Source: Roridomyces roridus (taxonomy: Eukaryota; Basidiomycota; Agaricomycetes; Agaricales; Mycenaceae). Taken from it: a stretch of DNA of 64,000 nt. The position numbers and the translations under genes were made by a program. Every line of letters starts with the position of its first letter. Position 1 is the stretch's first letter. Shown here in pieces: positions 21,560 to 31,843 of this stretch. The stretch spans positions 3,038,001-3,102,000 of the forward strand of contig JARKIF010000003.1 of the NCBI GenBank assembly GCA_029378245.1, written 5' to 3'. Under the pieces are notes generated by a model. The model saw only the letters and a list, made by a program, of their open reading frames with translations, had not been told where the DNA came from and ran no database searches.

Positions 21560-22950
21560 CCAATCCTATCCTTCCCAAACTCCAACCTCAAAATGCTTCA
21601 TAGTTGACGATCGCCTTCCCAGATTCGAACCACAGGCCTCTCCCGCCCCTCCGTCCGACAAAATCTCGGCGTGGACCCCAGTGTCCCAGCCAACTTCTCT
21701 TCCTGCTCTCGGCGCGCTCTGAATCCTCAAACGCTATGTGCGCATGCTAATCTACTTTGTGGGGACGTACGATTGAGCAAACTGAATATGCAACACCCAT
21801 CCGACGTACCCCTGCTCTATATTCGCGGAGGTTACGGAGCGATAGTCTGTCAAGAGAGACTACCCCTGCTCATGAATCATCCGGGACTGATTCATTGCGT
21901 TGGACAAGTATATACTCGAGCGTTTGGTGTGGTTCCGTAGAGCGGCTTTGTTTCAGGCAGGGACTCGTTCATCCCTGGTTTCCACACTCTCTGGCAATGC
22001 CTCGGCCCTCGGCCAGGGTCTGGGCCTGACGAGCACTGCAGGTGTCCTGCTCAATTTCTCCGGATATCTCTCCTGATTATACCCGGAAGCCTCGACCACC
22101 ACATTGGGTGTTGCTTCATTGTTCGCGCTCCCAAATCATGCTACGCGACCCCCTCTGTAGACCGTCGTTTTCATAGTCCAGCGATTGGGTACGACTACTG
22201 CACGGACTTGCAATTTAAATTTGATTTCCTCTAAATTTGGTCCTTGCCTCGAGTCGTAAAGAATCTTCCGGAGCGTAGCGGAGGAATGTCTTGTACATAT
22301 AACGTTAACGACTGCAACGCCTCCCCGGATTCTGCCCCCGAATCTGGATATCAGCCCAATATCAGCCACATTTCAGTCGAGGTACGAGATCAAAGGTTAG
22401 TGCGTCTCTCTACGAGAGACTAACATTTCAGTGGCCGCTTGGATTCTCCGACCAGCGACGCCGATGGGACGGCTGGTATAATCGCTCGAGTTACGATCTT
22501 TACTTACCTCCTTCGACGTTCCTAACTTCCCGGTACCAGTTCTGCCAGTTCTGCCAGCGTATTTGCACCCTAATCCCAACCTCCCAAGCAATTCGCGCTC
22601 GACATTTGAGCATGCACGCACGCTAGCTGGACATCGAGTTTCAAGAAACGACTCACGAGTTGTGTTTGTTCCATTACATTTACCGGCAGCGTTGGTCTCG
22701 GCAAGGCGGCCTTGTTGGATGCCCGCATCTCCATCGCTTTGCTCACAGCTCTTCATTCGTCTAAAGGACCATTGTGTCTAGATCTAGCCCGGCAAGGGAG
22801 CGCGTACGAAATCTGTGAGGGCATGCGGCGGGACTGGACGTCGACGAATGGCAGAAGGCGAGGACATACATACCAGAGGGACCGGCGGGGGTACGTTAGA
22901 ATCAGACTCAGTTGAAGTGCCTCTCCTCGTTACAGTCAAAAAACGAAATG
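21560..22950 (+). other. Unresolved stretch with coding-like fragments
   Basis: Short plus-strand pieces look protein-like (PRFEPQASPAPPSDKISAW near 21630; SALGQGLGLTSTAGVLLNF near 22010; DSAPESGYQPNISHISVEV near 22330, followed by a plausible intron and GRLDSPTSDADGTAGIIAR). I could not join them into one model or name a domain. Either a poorly conserved gene or relics. From 22950 to 23300 nothing is seen except an AATTC-rich simple stretch near 22998. Confidence 0.2.
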
Positions 22951-23023
22951 AGCAACTTTTTTTCGGCAACAGGCCTCATTAGACTTGTAGACTTCAATTC
23001 AATCAATTCAATCAAGTACTTGA

Positions 23024-24070
23024 GTAGAATGCCAGTCGCAGTCGAGACGTATCAGTACAAATCTAACAAGCAAACGCAGCGCTGTATGTACACTTCTAAT
23101 ACATGAAAGCCTACAGGTCCTAGATAGTACATGTACATGCCTTGTTGATAAATCGAGAAGAGCTGTCGGAGATGTCAGTCCATCGTCGTCAAGGAAAGGA
23201 GGAGTAGCTGCTACTCACATGCGAGTGAGAGGTTAGTAGTCTTGATCCACATAAATACACTTCTGTATATCCAAATCAGCTTGGGAAGGACGAAAAAACA
23301 GCCACTCACCATTCATGCATGTTCCGTCTTGATCTCCCATATCCCATTCTTCTTCACGAGCCCCACAAACACACACTCGGTCCCAAGGTAATCCACCCTC
23401 TTCACCCCCTTGAGCATCTCCTTCTTCACATCACTCCTCACATCCCCGCCCTGCAACGAACACCTCTCCTTAAACGCCTTGGTCAACGCATCCCGATCCT
23501 TCCGCCCCAGCTCCTCATTAAAGAAATCACGCGATCCAATAGCCCGGTCGAGCTCGTCGTGCAGCGTGCGCAGGACATCGTACAGCGTCACCCCGCCTTG
23601 ATTGGGCGTGGCCTGCCGCACGTCGACCCACCACGGCAGACGCGGATGGACCAAGCGCATGCGTGACGTGGCGGGCGTGACGGCGGGCTGCATGAGGTCG
23701 CCTGACGTCCGTGGCTTGAAGGGCCCAAAGGCGCGTGTCCGATCGGGTGACAAGCGCATGTCGTAGGTGATCCCTGGGCGGGCGGCACTGTAGACGAGGG
23801 GGTCTGCGAGTTTACGCTTCTTGGTGTCTACGTAGTCTGCAATACGCCGTCAGGCACGAAGAGAAGGAGAAGAGAAGGAGACTGACCACCGGCATCGTCC
23901 AGTGTCGTGTTACGTCGGAAGAGGGAGGAGAGAGAAAGGTCGGTAGCAGCGCTCCCACGCGGGGTATACCCAGCTCGCCACTCCTCAGGCCTTGGTGCGA
24001 GGTGATGCTCGTCGAATGCCACCGCCATCGCTGGTACAGGGACACCCCACCCAGGAAGCGTGCCGCCCCC
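23024..24070. repeat. Segmental duplication, copy 2 (3' part of the DUF6699 gene and its downstream flank)
   Basis: Partner of 13855-15010; see that entry. This copy sits within the complete gene, so it is probably the source. Confidence 0.88.
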
Positions 24071-25218
24071 GCCGAATGAGTTGGCGCGCTTCCTGCTCTC
24101 CTTTGACTTGGGGTGTGGGGACTTGGAGCGTCCACGGGTGGTATGCGAGCGTGCCAGGGCATCTTGGGCACCCCATTCGTCGCCCCATGCTCCCCTCGTG
24201 TCAGCCTGTCCCCAGGGTGAGTGCTGTCCTTGCTGGGGCTGAGGCCACCCTGCGCCCCCTCCGCCTCCTCCAGCCTCTTGTGGCCATCCACTAGGGCTGT
24301 TTCCCCATCCACCGCCACCACCAGTGTTTCCCCAGCCTCCTCCTCCTCCTCCTCCTCCCCCTCCTCCTCTTCCTCCACGCTCTCGAGCCCATCGCGCAGC
24401 CTCCGCCGCCTCCTCCGCCGCTGCCGCCGCCTCTTCTGCCTCATAATCATAAAACTCCTCCCCCTCATCGCTATCCCCATCCCACCCATAATCCTGGTGC
24501 GATTTCGGCGTACGCCAATCCCCAAACTGGCCACCACCTCCTCCTCCTCCATGGCCACCTCCTCCCCCACCACGCGGCGTAAACCAAGACGTATGTCCAA
24601 TAGGCTGAGACGAATCCTGGGGAGGGGCAGCCATGGCGCTGCTAAACCCATGCGTGGCCTCTAATCTCGAGGGTGCAGATTGCGGTGGGTGCTGCTGGTG
24701 CTCGCCAGGCCAATCCCACGGCGTCGACGCACCGCCGCCGCCGCCCCAGCTCCCACCAGCTGTCCCGGCAGCGGGACCCCAGCCTTGGCGAGGCATTACG
24801 GGCGCAGCGCCTCCAGGCGTCGGCCACGCAGGTTGTTGTTGTTGTTGTTGATAAGGATTTTGCTGCCCGCGGGACCAAGGCGAGTGACCAAGATGTGATT
24901 GTGCGGCAGGAGTATTAGCCCAGGATGCACCGGCAGCGGGAGTATTGCCCCACGAGGCTCCAGCACCAGCGTTTTGCCATGGCGTCCCTTGGACAGCGGC
25001 AGTCTGGAACCAACTCGGTCTGTAATAATGGGACATGGATCCGAGTCAATTCGGGGGGACAAAGGAAGGGAGGAGACAAAGACGCACACAGGCTCGGGCT
25101 GTCTATATCCCTGCTGACTCGGATACCCTGCCAAAGGCTGTCCGCCCGTCACAGCGCCTGCTGGGATCTGCCCTCGTGAGTCGACGAGTGGCGGCATCCC
25201 GCCGTTCCACATGGCCAT
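23313..25218 (-). CDS. DUF6699-domain protein with Gly/Trp-rich low-complexity N-terminus
   Basis: Function unknown. The start at 25218 (MAMWNGGMPPLVDSRGQIP) is followed by an intron using a GTGCGT donor, then a ~400-residue exon. The N-terminal third has repeated Trp-Gly and Gly-Trp dipeptides in Ala/Pro/Gln context (ASWGNTPAAGASW, RQGWGPAAG, GGSWGGGG). A Gly-rich segment and an acidic/Ala-Glu stretch (EEAAAAAEEAAEAARWARER) follow. After an intron near 23840 the DUF6699 domain follows (LPWWVDVRQATPNQGG, VTLYDVLRTLHDELDRAI) and the end VGLVKKNGIWEIKTEHA. WG/GW repeats can dock Argonaute in other proteins, but here that is speculation. Reverse-strand frames over the Gly-rich region are shadows. 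Confidence 0.8.
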
Positions 25219-25551
25219 ATTCTTCGGTGTTTGTCGGAGGATTGCGGGGTGCTAGGGTACTCGGATTCCAGAAGAGCAGGATACGCGAGGGAAGGGAAAG
25301 GAAGCGAAACAAAGGTCCTTCGTCGTCGGGCGTTTTTAGCAGAGCCGAAATGCAGTGAAGAAAGTGACTGATGATGTGAGTCAGGTGACTTGCCAGGCTT
25401 GTTCTCGTCCTTGTTCACGGCAACCTTGTCTCCTCGAGTCCTTTGTCCAGTTGCCTGGAATCCTTGAGGTGTGAAAAGACGTAAAAAATATCAAAACAAG
25501 GACACGCGCTGAGAACAAGCCCGAATTAACTGCGGCTAAATCGCCATTTGG

Positions 25552-25962
25552 CTATTTACGAGCCTGCCTTGGACGGACACCGCCTTGGATGCCATGGAGT
25601 CGGACGCAGAGATTTGTCGCAGGTATGTCAGAACGAGTAACCATTTGACCGGGAGAACAGCTATGCATGTCGATCCCGAGTCCATGGACAGTAAACTCGG
25701 CAGTGCGCTTTCTAGGCGAGTCCGAGGCTTGCGATGCAATTCCAAAGCGGCGGCGATATGGCCTCGGAACGGTAATGCTGTTGAGCCTCCGTGACTCGAG
25801 GCATCCTATAGGTCCGGCATGGTTGAATGAATACGTACTAATGAGCGCCAAAGTGTGAGAGGCATCTATCCAATTGGCAATGCAGTTGGCAGTCGGGTGG
25901 AGATCATCATTGACATGGTTCCAAAGAATGGAAGGTAGGTCACAGCAAAGTCGAGTCCGCAA
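25552..25962 (-). CDS. Possible uncharacterised gene fragment
   Basis: A 136-residue minus-strand frame begins MRTRLCCDLPSILWNHVND and includes PTANCIANWIDASHTLALI. This looks protein-like but matches no family I know. Upstream (26000-25970) another frame (MIEIFLLLTFIIVPRSVAD) could be a signal-peptide exon joined by an intron. It sits between the DUF6699 gene and GH131. Weak support only; 25219-25551 holds nothing else. Confidence 0.25.
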   Translation of the reverse strand: MRTRLCCDLPSILWNHVNDDLHPTANCIANWIDASHTLALISTYSFNHAGPIGCLESRRLNSITVPRPYRRRFGIASQASDSPRKRTAEFTVHGLGIDMHSCSPGQMVTRSDIPATNLCVRLHGIQGGVRPRQARK

Positions 25963-26080
25963 CGGAACGGGGCACGATGATGAAAGTCAAGAGCAAGAAT
26001 ATCTCGATCATGTGCTCATGACATCAAGGTCGCGTCCACCAGATAAGTAACGCGTCCCCTATCCTGCAAGCTCTCACTCC

Positions 26081-27210
26081 TCACTCACTCTCCACAAACA
26101 CTCCCGAATAAAACAACCCCTCCTCCGTACCTTCCTGGATTCCATGATGCACAACATCACTCTGATCAGCAGGAGTATCGTTCGGATTCACGAGTGGGAG
26201 CTACCAACAGTTGAGCTAATTTCACGCAGAAGACGACCAACGCACCTTCAACACCCCAAAATGAAAGTCTCCCAACGCACCGAGCGTCGCAGTCGGATTC
26301 GGCATCGTCTCCGTCACGGCTTTCAGCGGAAGACCGTCCGTCGAATACAACACCCGCAAAGTGCGATTCGCCCAGTCGACCGTCACGCCGAAATTATGCC
26401 AGAGGAGAGGTGTGAATAGCGTCTCGAACAAAACATTCAGCGCATGGTCGCGGATTTTGAACGAATGTGCATCTGGAGTGGGCAGTGGGCCTGTAGGATC
26501 AGTAAACGGCGAGCCTACATCCACAAATCAATTAGCTTGAAGAAAAGGGAGGAAATGAGAGCTACTACCCACCCAACTGAACCTCAAACACATGCGTCCC
26601 ATCGCTCGGCTCGATAAACACAATCTGATACTCGTGCGTATAATTCAACGGCCTCTCTACATCCGCCTTGATCGAAAACCGGAAGGTCGAGACGACGCCA
26701 GGTGATTCCATCACAGCGTCGAGCGCCGTCGTGTTGGTACTCCCACTACCATTGCCTGTGGGCTGAGCGATGAACTCTGTGCGCCTGAACCCAAATTGCG
26801 GCGGCCCTCCGCCCGGGACGAACACCGAGGTGTTGTCGATGCGGATTGATATGACTTGCTCCGTAGGGATGAGGAGGTGGGCGTTGTATAGTGGTGTGGG
26901 GAGTGAGGTGTGCCCGAGGAGGGTGGAGTACTGTGGAGGAAGCTCAAGGTATATTCATCAAGATTCTTGAACACCTACATGAGATGCACTCTCATTCTGC
27001 CCCTTCACAGCCCTAACCAGTAAGTTTCAGCCGAGTCCCCCAATCAAATCCAATTCTGAAAGTTGATCAAACGCACGTAAGGAACGGCCCAACACTCGTA
27101 TCCAAATCCGACGTCTTCATCGAGAACGGCGCTCGGCCGTCGTAGATGACCGACTTTGCCATCGCCCCAGAGAGTAGGAGCAGGAATTTGAAGAGTGATA
27201 GTTTCGCCAT
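26081..27210 (-). CDS. Glycoside hydrolase family 131 (secreted beta-glucanase)
   Basis: Predicted secreted enzyme acting on beta-1,3/1,4/1,6-glucans of plant or fungal walls. The start is at 27210 (MAKLSLFKFLLLLSGAMAKS); an ATG two codons upstream at 27216 is possible. The N-terminus is a clear signal peptide. The mature domain starts at SVIYDGRAPF, then TAVKGQNESASH, GHTSLPTPLYNAHLLIP, VFVPGGGPPQFGFRRTEFIA near 26780, YTHEYQIVFIEPSDGTHVF near 26600, SFKIRDHALNVLFETLFTP near 26440 and a C-terminal EGTEEGLFYSGVFVESE. Four short GT-AG introns join all parts in frame. The length (about 270 residues) equals a single catalytic domain without CBM1. All conserved blocks are present, so it looks intact. 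Confidence 0.93.
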
Positions 27211-27956
27211 GGTCATGCGATGTCCGGGAGCTCGAGTCCGAGGGTGGTGTATTATATATATGTGGACGGGTAGGAAAAAACTCGGTGGAGCGGGATAATG
27301 TTCGGGGGAAGGACATTCTCATATAGAAAGCGTCCATGGGTTAATGTTACTCGCGCGTGGCCGCATCAGCAGGCCGCACCGGATCCGATTCGGCACCCGC
27401 GGGGATCAAAGGAAAGAAATTGAAATTAAAGTTGAACTGGTTTCCTGGAGCGCACGAGTCCTCAAGCCTTTCCACAACCATGCTTCTCTTTATGCTCCTT
27501 CCACCCCTCCCGCAGACAATCGGAATCACAAAAGAACGCTCGGCCCTTGCAAGTGCCTGAAATAATCAGCCTCAGCCTCAGCAAAATTAGAAAACCACCC
27601 ACCTCCGCACTTCTTCCAAGGCCCCATCGACCCACAACTAAAACACCTCTGCCACGGTCCCACCGCCGCAGTCCTCGCTTCCTCCTCCAAATCCACATTA
27701 TCAAAGTACCCACCAGGAACATCCAGCTTGAGCTGCCACAAATCCACATAACTCTTCGACTCGGCTTTCGGCGGCCCTTTGGAATTGGATGGCACAAAAG
27801 TGGTGTTCTTGTACCCGCTAAAGAGGTGGATCTTGCCCGTCTTGGAGTCGACGACGAGCCATGATTGCGCGCGGTACGTCGGGAAACCGCGGGTCAGGAC
27901 TTGACGCCAGGAGACCGGGCTCGGGGAAGAGGTCATGTCGCCGATGAAAGTGTCCG

Positions 27957-28424
27957 CATAATAAGGTAGATGACTTCCATCTTCGACAAACGTCACGTGA
28001 TATCTCCTTATTCGGACGAGCCAGCAGAAATCAATGCATAGACAAGTTTTGAGGAAGTCCTCTGGCAATCCCTTCGACCAAAAGTTGCCTTTGGTGGCTA
28101 TTGTGTGTCCTAGACAAAAATCTGCTCGAGAAACGGGCCAGAAACCGTGCTGATACAAGTTGATGGTTCTTGCCCTGCTGTGATCGCTCCCATGAGCAAA
28201 TCCATCAAAATCCAGTGCCTCGCGACTGATGTTGTATTAACTCTTCACAGAGGGCTCCAAATGCTCTAGATCCTGGACTGTATGCATATCACATGTATAT
28301 CTAAATTTTGGTCGAAGGGATTTGCCTGACTGTCGTTTGTGGTTGAGATATCGACGAAAGAAAGCTGAAACGCCAAAAACACGTGACGTTTGTCGAAGAT
28401 GGATGACATCTACCTTATGTATAC
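27957..28424. mobile_element. Fold-back (inverted-repeat) element at the 3' edge of the kelch-gene insert
   Basis: 27961-28003 and 28378-28421 are reverse complements of each other: AAGGTAGATGACTTCCATCT against AGATGGATGACATCTACCTT, continuing through CGACAAACGTCACGTG. A second matching block lies further in (CAATCCCTTCGACCAAAA near 28070 and its complement near 28320). The left edge coincides with the kelch exon restart. AT dinucleotides flank both ends, but no long target duplication is visible. Confidence 0.65.
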
Positions 28425-29780
28425 AAGACATTCCTCCGCCTCGCTCCGGAAGCTGTTCTGCCAAGATGCATGGCTCAAAGTCAACAAAATCCGAGTCACT
28501 TCCAAGGACACATTCCTCAAGGAATAATTGCATTTAAAGATGATCTACCACCAATCTACCACAGCAACCATGCAGGTAAGTAGGATTTGGATGTCCAGAG
28601 AGCGGGTCAAGTGGAAATGGGACTCCAGCCCATGTTTGTGAGTTCGAGCGAAGAGCCTATTTGAAATGCGCACCTACGGTGTGTTACAGTTGCCACGGTC
28701 AGGAGTCAAAAGACTGTGTGGCTCGTTGAGTACGGAACGGGTAAAAACCCCAAAGCACGCACGGTATACTTGTCCGGGGCCGTCGGCATGAATCCTGCAA
28801 CGTTGACCCATGGGGCACTCTACACCAACAGTGCGCGCCACGAGGAGTAAGTACTTGAAATCTTTCCTGGCCGCAGGACAGAGCCGAGGAACCCAGGTCC
28901 AATGTGAGTACGAACAGTTTTGAAGGAAGACGGCAATGTTGTCCTTCCGGCCCCAGACATCAGAGAGAGACCAGTTGGGCGGCAGTCCAAGTGGACAGAC
29001 ATCCAGGTGAAAAGTGGCTTGATATCGGTCCAGGTTCAATAAATGCGCTGGAATTCGTGAATGTTGCTGCGGAAACGATAGCGAGGGTTGCATTTGAATG
29101 GTCTTGGCCGAGAGCCCCCGAACGTGTTCTTGCCAAATTCATTCTCAGTCAGGACGTCGTGCGAGAAACGATGAGTGGAGCAAAACCGACAGATGGGGCA
29201 CAAAGTTGTTGCGGAGGGAGGGTCGCAGCGTGATAGGAAGCAAACGACCACGTAGGGCAGCCATGTTTATATGCTCCCGGGGCCAGGTGGTGCCGGAGAG
29301 ACGCGTTCTCTCGGCGTTCGAAGCTGTTGAGCCGGTGGAGTTTGTAATCGACTGCGATCTGTCGCGCAAGGCTGTAGAGCTGTCACTCGCCCTCGTTGAG
29401 TCCTGAATGAATACATTCCGAGTCTGGAAGTGAGGGGAAAGGCGGACCCGGAACGACGCGCGTTCGGCACCGGATGCAAAAGCTGGAAATCTGTAACACG
29501 AAGCGTGTCAAGCAGACAGAGGGAACTGAATTCGGCCGGATTGCTGTGAAATCAGATGAACACTCAGGTATACGTCGCCTCGAGCTGGCGGCGCGTGGCC
29601 TAAAATGCTGTTCCAATGCTGTTGAGTTATGGGTTTTCATGAGAAAAATGAACATGCATCTCGAGGGAGACCATTGGCTGCTAGGCTCAGATGAGAGAGG
29701 AGGACAAAGAGAGGTTTGCACAAATGGGGACGGAGAAGAAGATTCTAGTCAAAATGGTGCTATAATGTTAAAGAACGGAT
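28425..29780. other. Remainder of the insert in the kelch gene, no recognised gene
   Basis: Minus-strand frames such as RQTSRVFGVSAFFRRYL (28450) and LCPICRFCSTHRFSHDV (29200) are protein-like but interrupted and unrecognised. A dispersed ~90-bp repeat sits at 29287-29375. It may be a second mobile element or a captured gene relic. Confidence 0.35.
29287..29375 (+). repeat. Dispersed ~90-bp repeat, copy 2
   Basis: Inverted partner of 21172-21262; see that entry. Confidence 0.55.
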
Positions 29781-31843
29781 AATGCGACCGTGTCATTCAT
29801 TTCGTCAAACCACGTCGGTGTGTTGGGACTGTACCCGCCGAAGACGATGACCTTGTCGAGCGCTTCATGCTGCAAGCACAGGTTAGCCATGGAACGGAAA
29901 TTTGCATAGACACACGCCATCTCCCCGCGCGGGGACGGCACATTCCCAATCATCCGCTCCCTCGTCCAACTCTCCTTTCCGATATCCCAACTCCACAAAT
30001 CACCATACCCATACGAATGAAGATACCCATGCGGCTGCCCATGAATCAACGCAGCATTCCGATCGGCTTCTCCAAACAGAAAGAAAATCCGTTTCTGGTC
30101 CTTGGCCACCCAACTTGAGGTACAAAACCGCGGGCCAGGCGTCGACGCCGAGGGTTTGGGAATCGCCGATCCGCTAAGCCTGCGCCACTTCCGGCTCGGG
30201 ATATGCAGCTCCAACAACAAATCCGTGCCAAGACAGCTGCCCCGGTGCGACCCACCAAAGATATACAGCCTGTCCCCGACGCAGTGCGCACTGTAGTCTA
30301 AAAGACGCGAGTACGGCCACTTGGGCATCTCTGGATCAGGGACGAAATCCGTGTCCATCATACTCCATCTGCGCCGCCGTGTGTCAAACACGGCGAGAAC
30401 AGTTTCACCGAGAAAGACGAAAGCGCGGCCGTCGCGGTGAGGGACCATTTGGTACCCCGTGAGATCGCCCGTCACCGCTTGGGGAAGCGGAAAATCGGGG
30501 AGGCGCTGCCACCCGTCTAGAGTCGCGAGGTCGAGCATCCAGAGTTCGCGATAGTATGGGCCGCCGGTCAGTTTCTCGCCTCCGAGAACGTACATTTTGC
30601 CTGAAAGGCGTCAGTCGGGAGAAGTTGGACAGTAAATACCATCTCACCGTCAAAGGCAAACACAGCGCAACGGATACGAGGGCCAAGCATACTTGCTTTT
30701 CGGATGCTCAACTTTTGCCACGATCCTTGGAGTTGGAGAGTCGGATACTCGATCTTCAGCGTAGCGGAGCCTTTGGGATCGGGATGGCGCAGACGAGCGA
30801 TGTCGATGCCCAGAGGTGACTCGAATTTGCGTGTTTGTGATGTCTTGAGGCTATCAGAAAGGAATGCGAGCATTTCATCGGCGACCCAGCGTCGAGATAC
30901 GGCGGAGCCAGTGTTCCCGAGGGAGAGAAAGACGTCCGCAGCCAGACAGAGAGCGGTGGTGCGTTCAAAGTAGTAGTCGGGGAGGGGGAGCTGCATTCGC
31001 GTCCATTCTACAGGATTGTCAGCGCCGCGGTCATGTAGGATGACTGGCGACTCACCAAAAGAAGATGCGAGATGATGGGCGATCTCGACATTCTTCACGA
31101 GAACCTCGGCTTCTTCGACCCACAAGAGCGCCTGATGCATTTAGATCAATGCAAGTGAGAAGGGATGCGGCTCACTGTTTCGTAGTCCTTTAACTGCCTC
31201 GAGCACTCGACAACCCCGTTCAAGCAGGCCAGAAGATCGACGACATCCCAGTCCTTGCCTAAACTGGCGTGCCCCGCCGACCGGACTTCCCCAACACCAG
31301 GCACGGGCTCTCCGAGCATTTCAGACGCGGCACGCATATACGATTGTCGCGCGTCACCGTACATCTTGGCCGCCCACTCTTTCTCGGCCTTTGTTTTCCA
31401 GACATTCGATCGGACAAAGCAGGTGGCACGATGTGTGGCGTTGGGTGGACACAGGTCGTCCAGGCCGTCGAGATTACGGGCGAGCATCTGGATTCGGTCG
31501 TTTTGTGGTCTCCGACCAGTGGCCGCAGCATTGGGTGCGAAGAACGCGCGGGCAGAGGTGGGGGGTGTAGGAGCAGGTGGTCGGAGGGGTTCGTTTGAGC
31601 GGCTCATTATCTTCATGAGGTGTTCTGGGTCCATACCCCTCTCTTTCATCAGCGCCTGCAGCGCCGCCATGTCCATTGTCGCGGACAGTGAAGAGGAAAG
31701 AGAAATGATTTGCGGCCGGATGATCGCATCAGTGTCGGAGTTATACACGTGATTACGACTGAGGGCTCGCGTTGACAACAATGGGACTCGCAAATTAAAT
31801 TAAAAGTGCAGTTCTCCCTTGGTTCTCCCATCGAAATCTAAAA

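Larger units (their letters stand above)
27462..31676 (-). pseudogene. TPR/kelch/MYND-finger protein gene split by a ~1.8 kb insertion
   Basis: Cytoplasmic or nuclear scaffold of a mushroom-specific family; role unknown. The start at 31676 (MDMAALQALMKERGMDP) leads to a helical TPR-like region (KEWAAKMYGDARQSYMRA). Kelch repeats follow (MYVLGGEKLTGGPYYRELW near 30590; YIFGGSHRGSCLGTDLLLE; VIVFGGYSPNTPTWFDEMND ending near 29790). The next kelch repeat resumes only at about 27957 (YYADTFIGDM; THLFSGY-like blocks), and the C-terminus is a MYND finger (RCFSCGSMGPWKKCGG, intron, TCKGRAFFCDSDCLREGW) ending at 27462. Homologues I know read straight from the NPNxPTWFDEMND-type block into YYADTF, so 27957-29780 appears inserted. 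If that insert is spliced out as a long intron the gene could still work. Both halves are otherwise in frame. Confidence 0.78.

Noticed and set aside
21600..21660. Minus-strand tRNA suggested by a B-box-like GGTTCGAATCTGG
   Set aside because: No matching A box or cloverleaf at the right distance.
23812..24664. Long frames antisense or alternative to the Gly-rich exon (Arg/Glu-rich and Ser-rich)
   Set aside because: They are shadows of GC-rich low-complexity codons; the frame ending in the DUF6699 domain is the coherent one.
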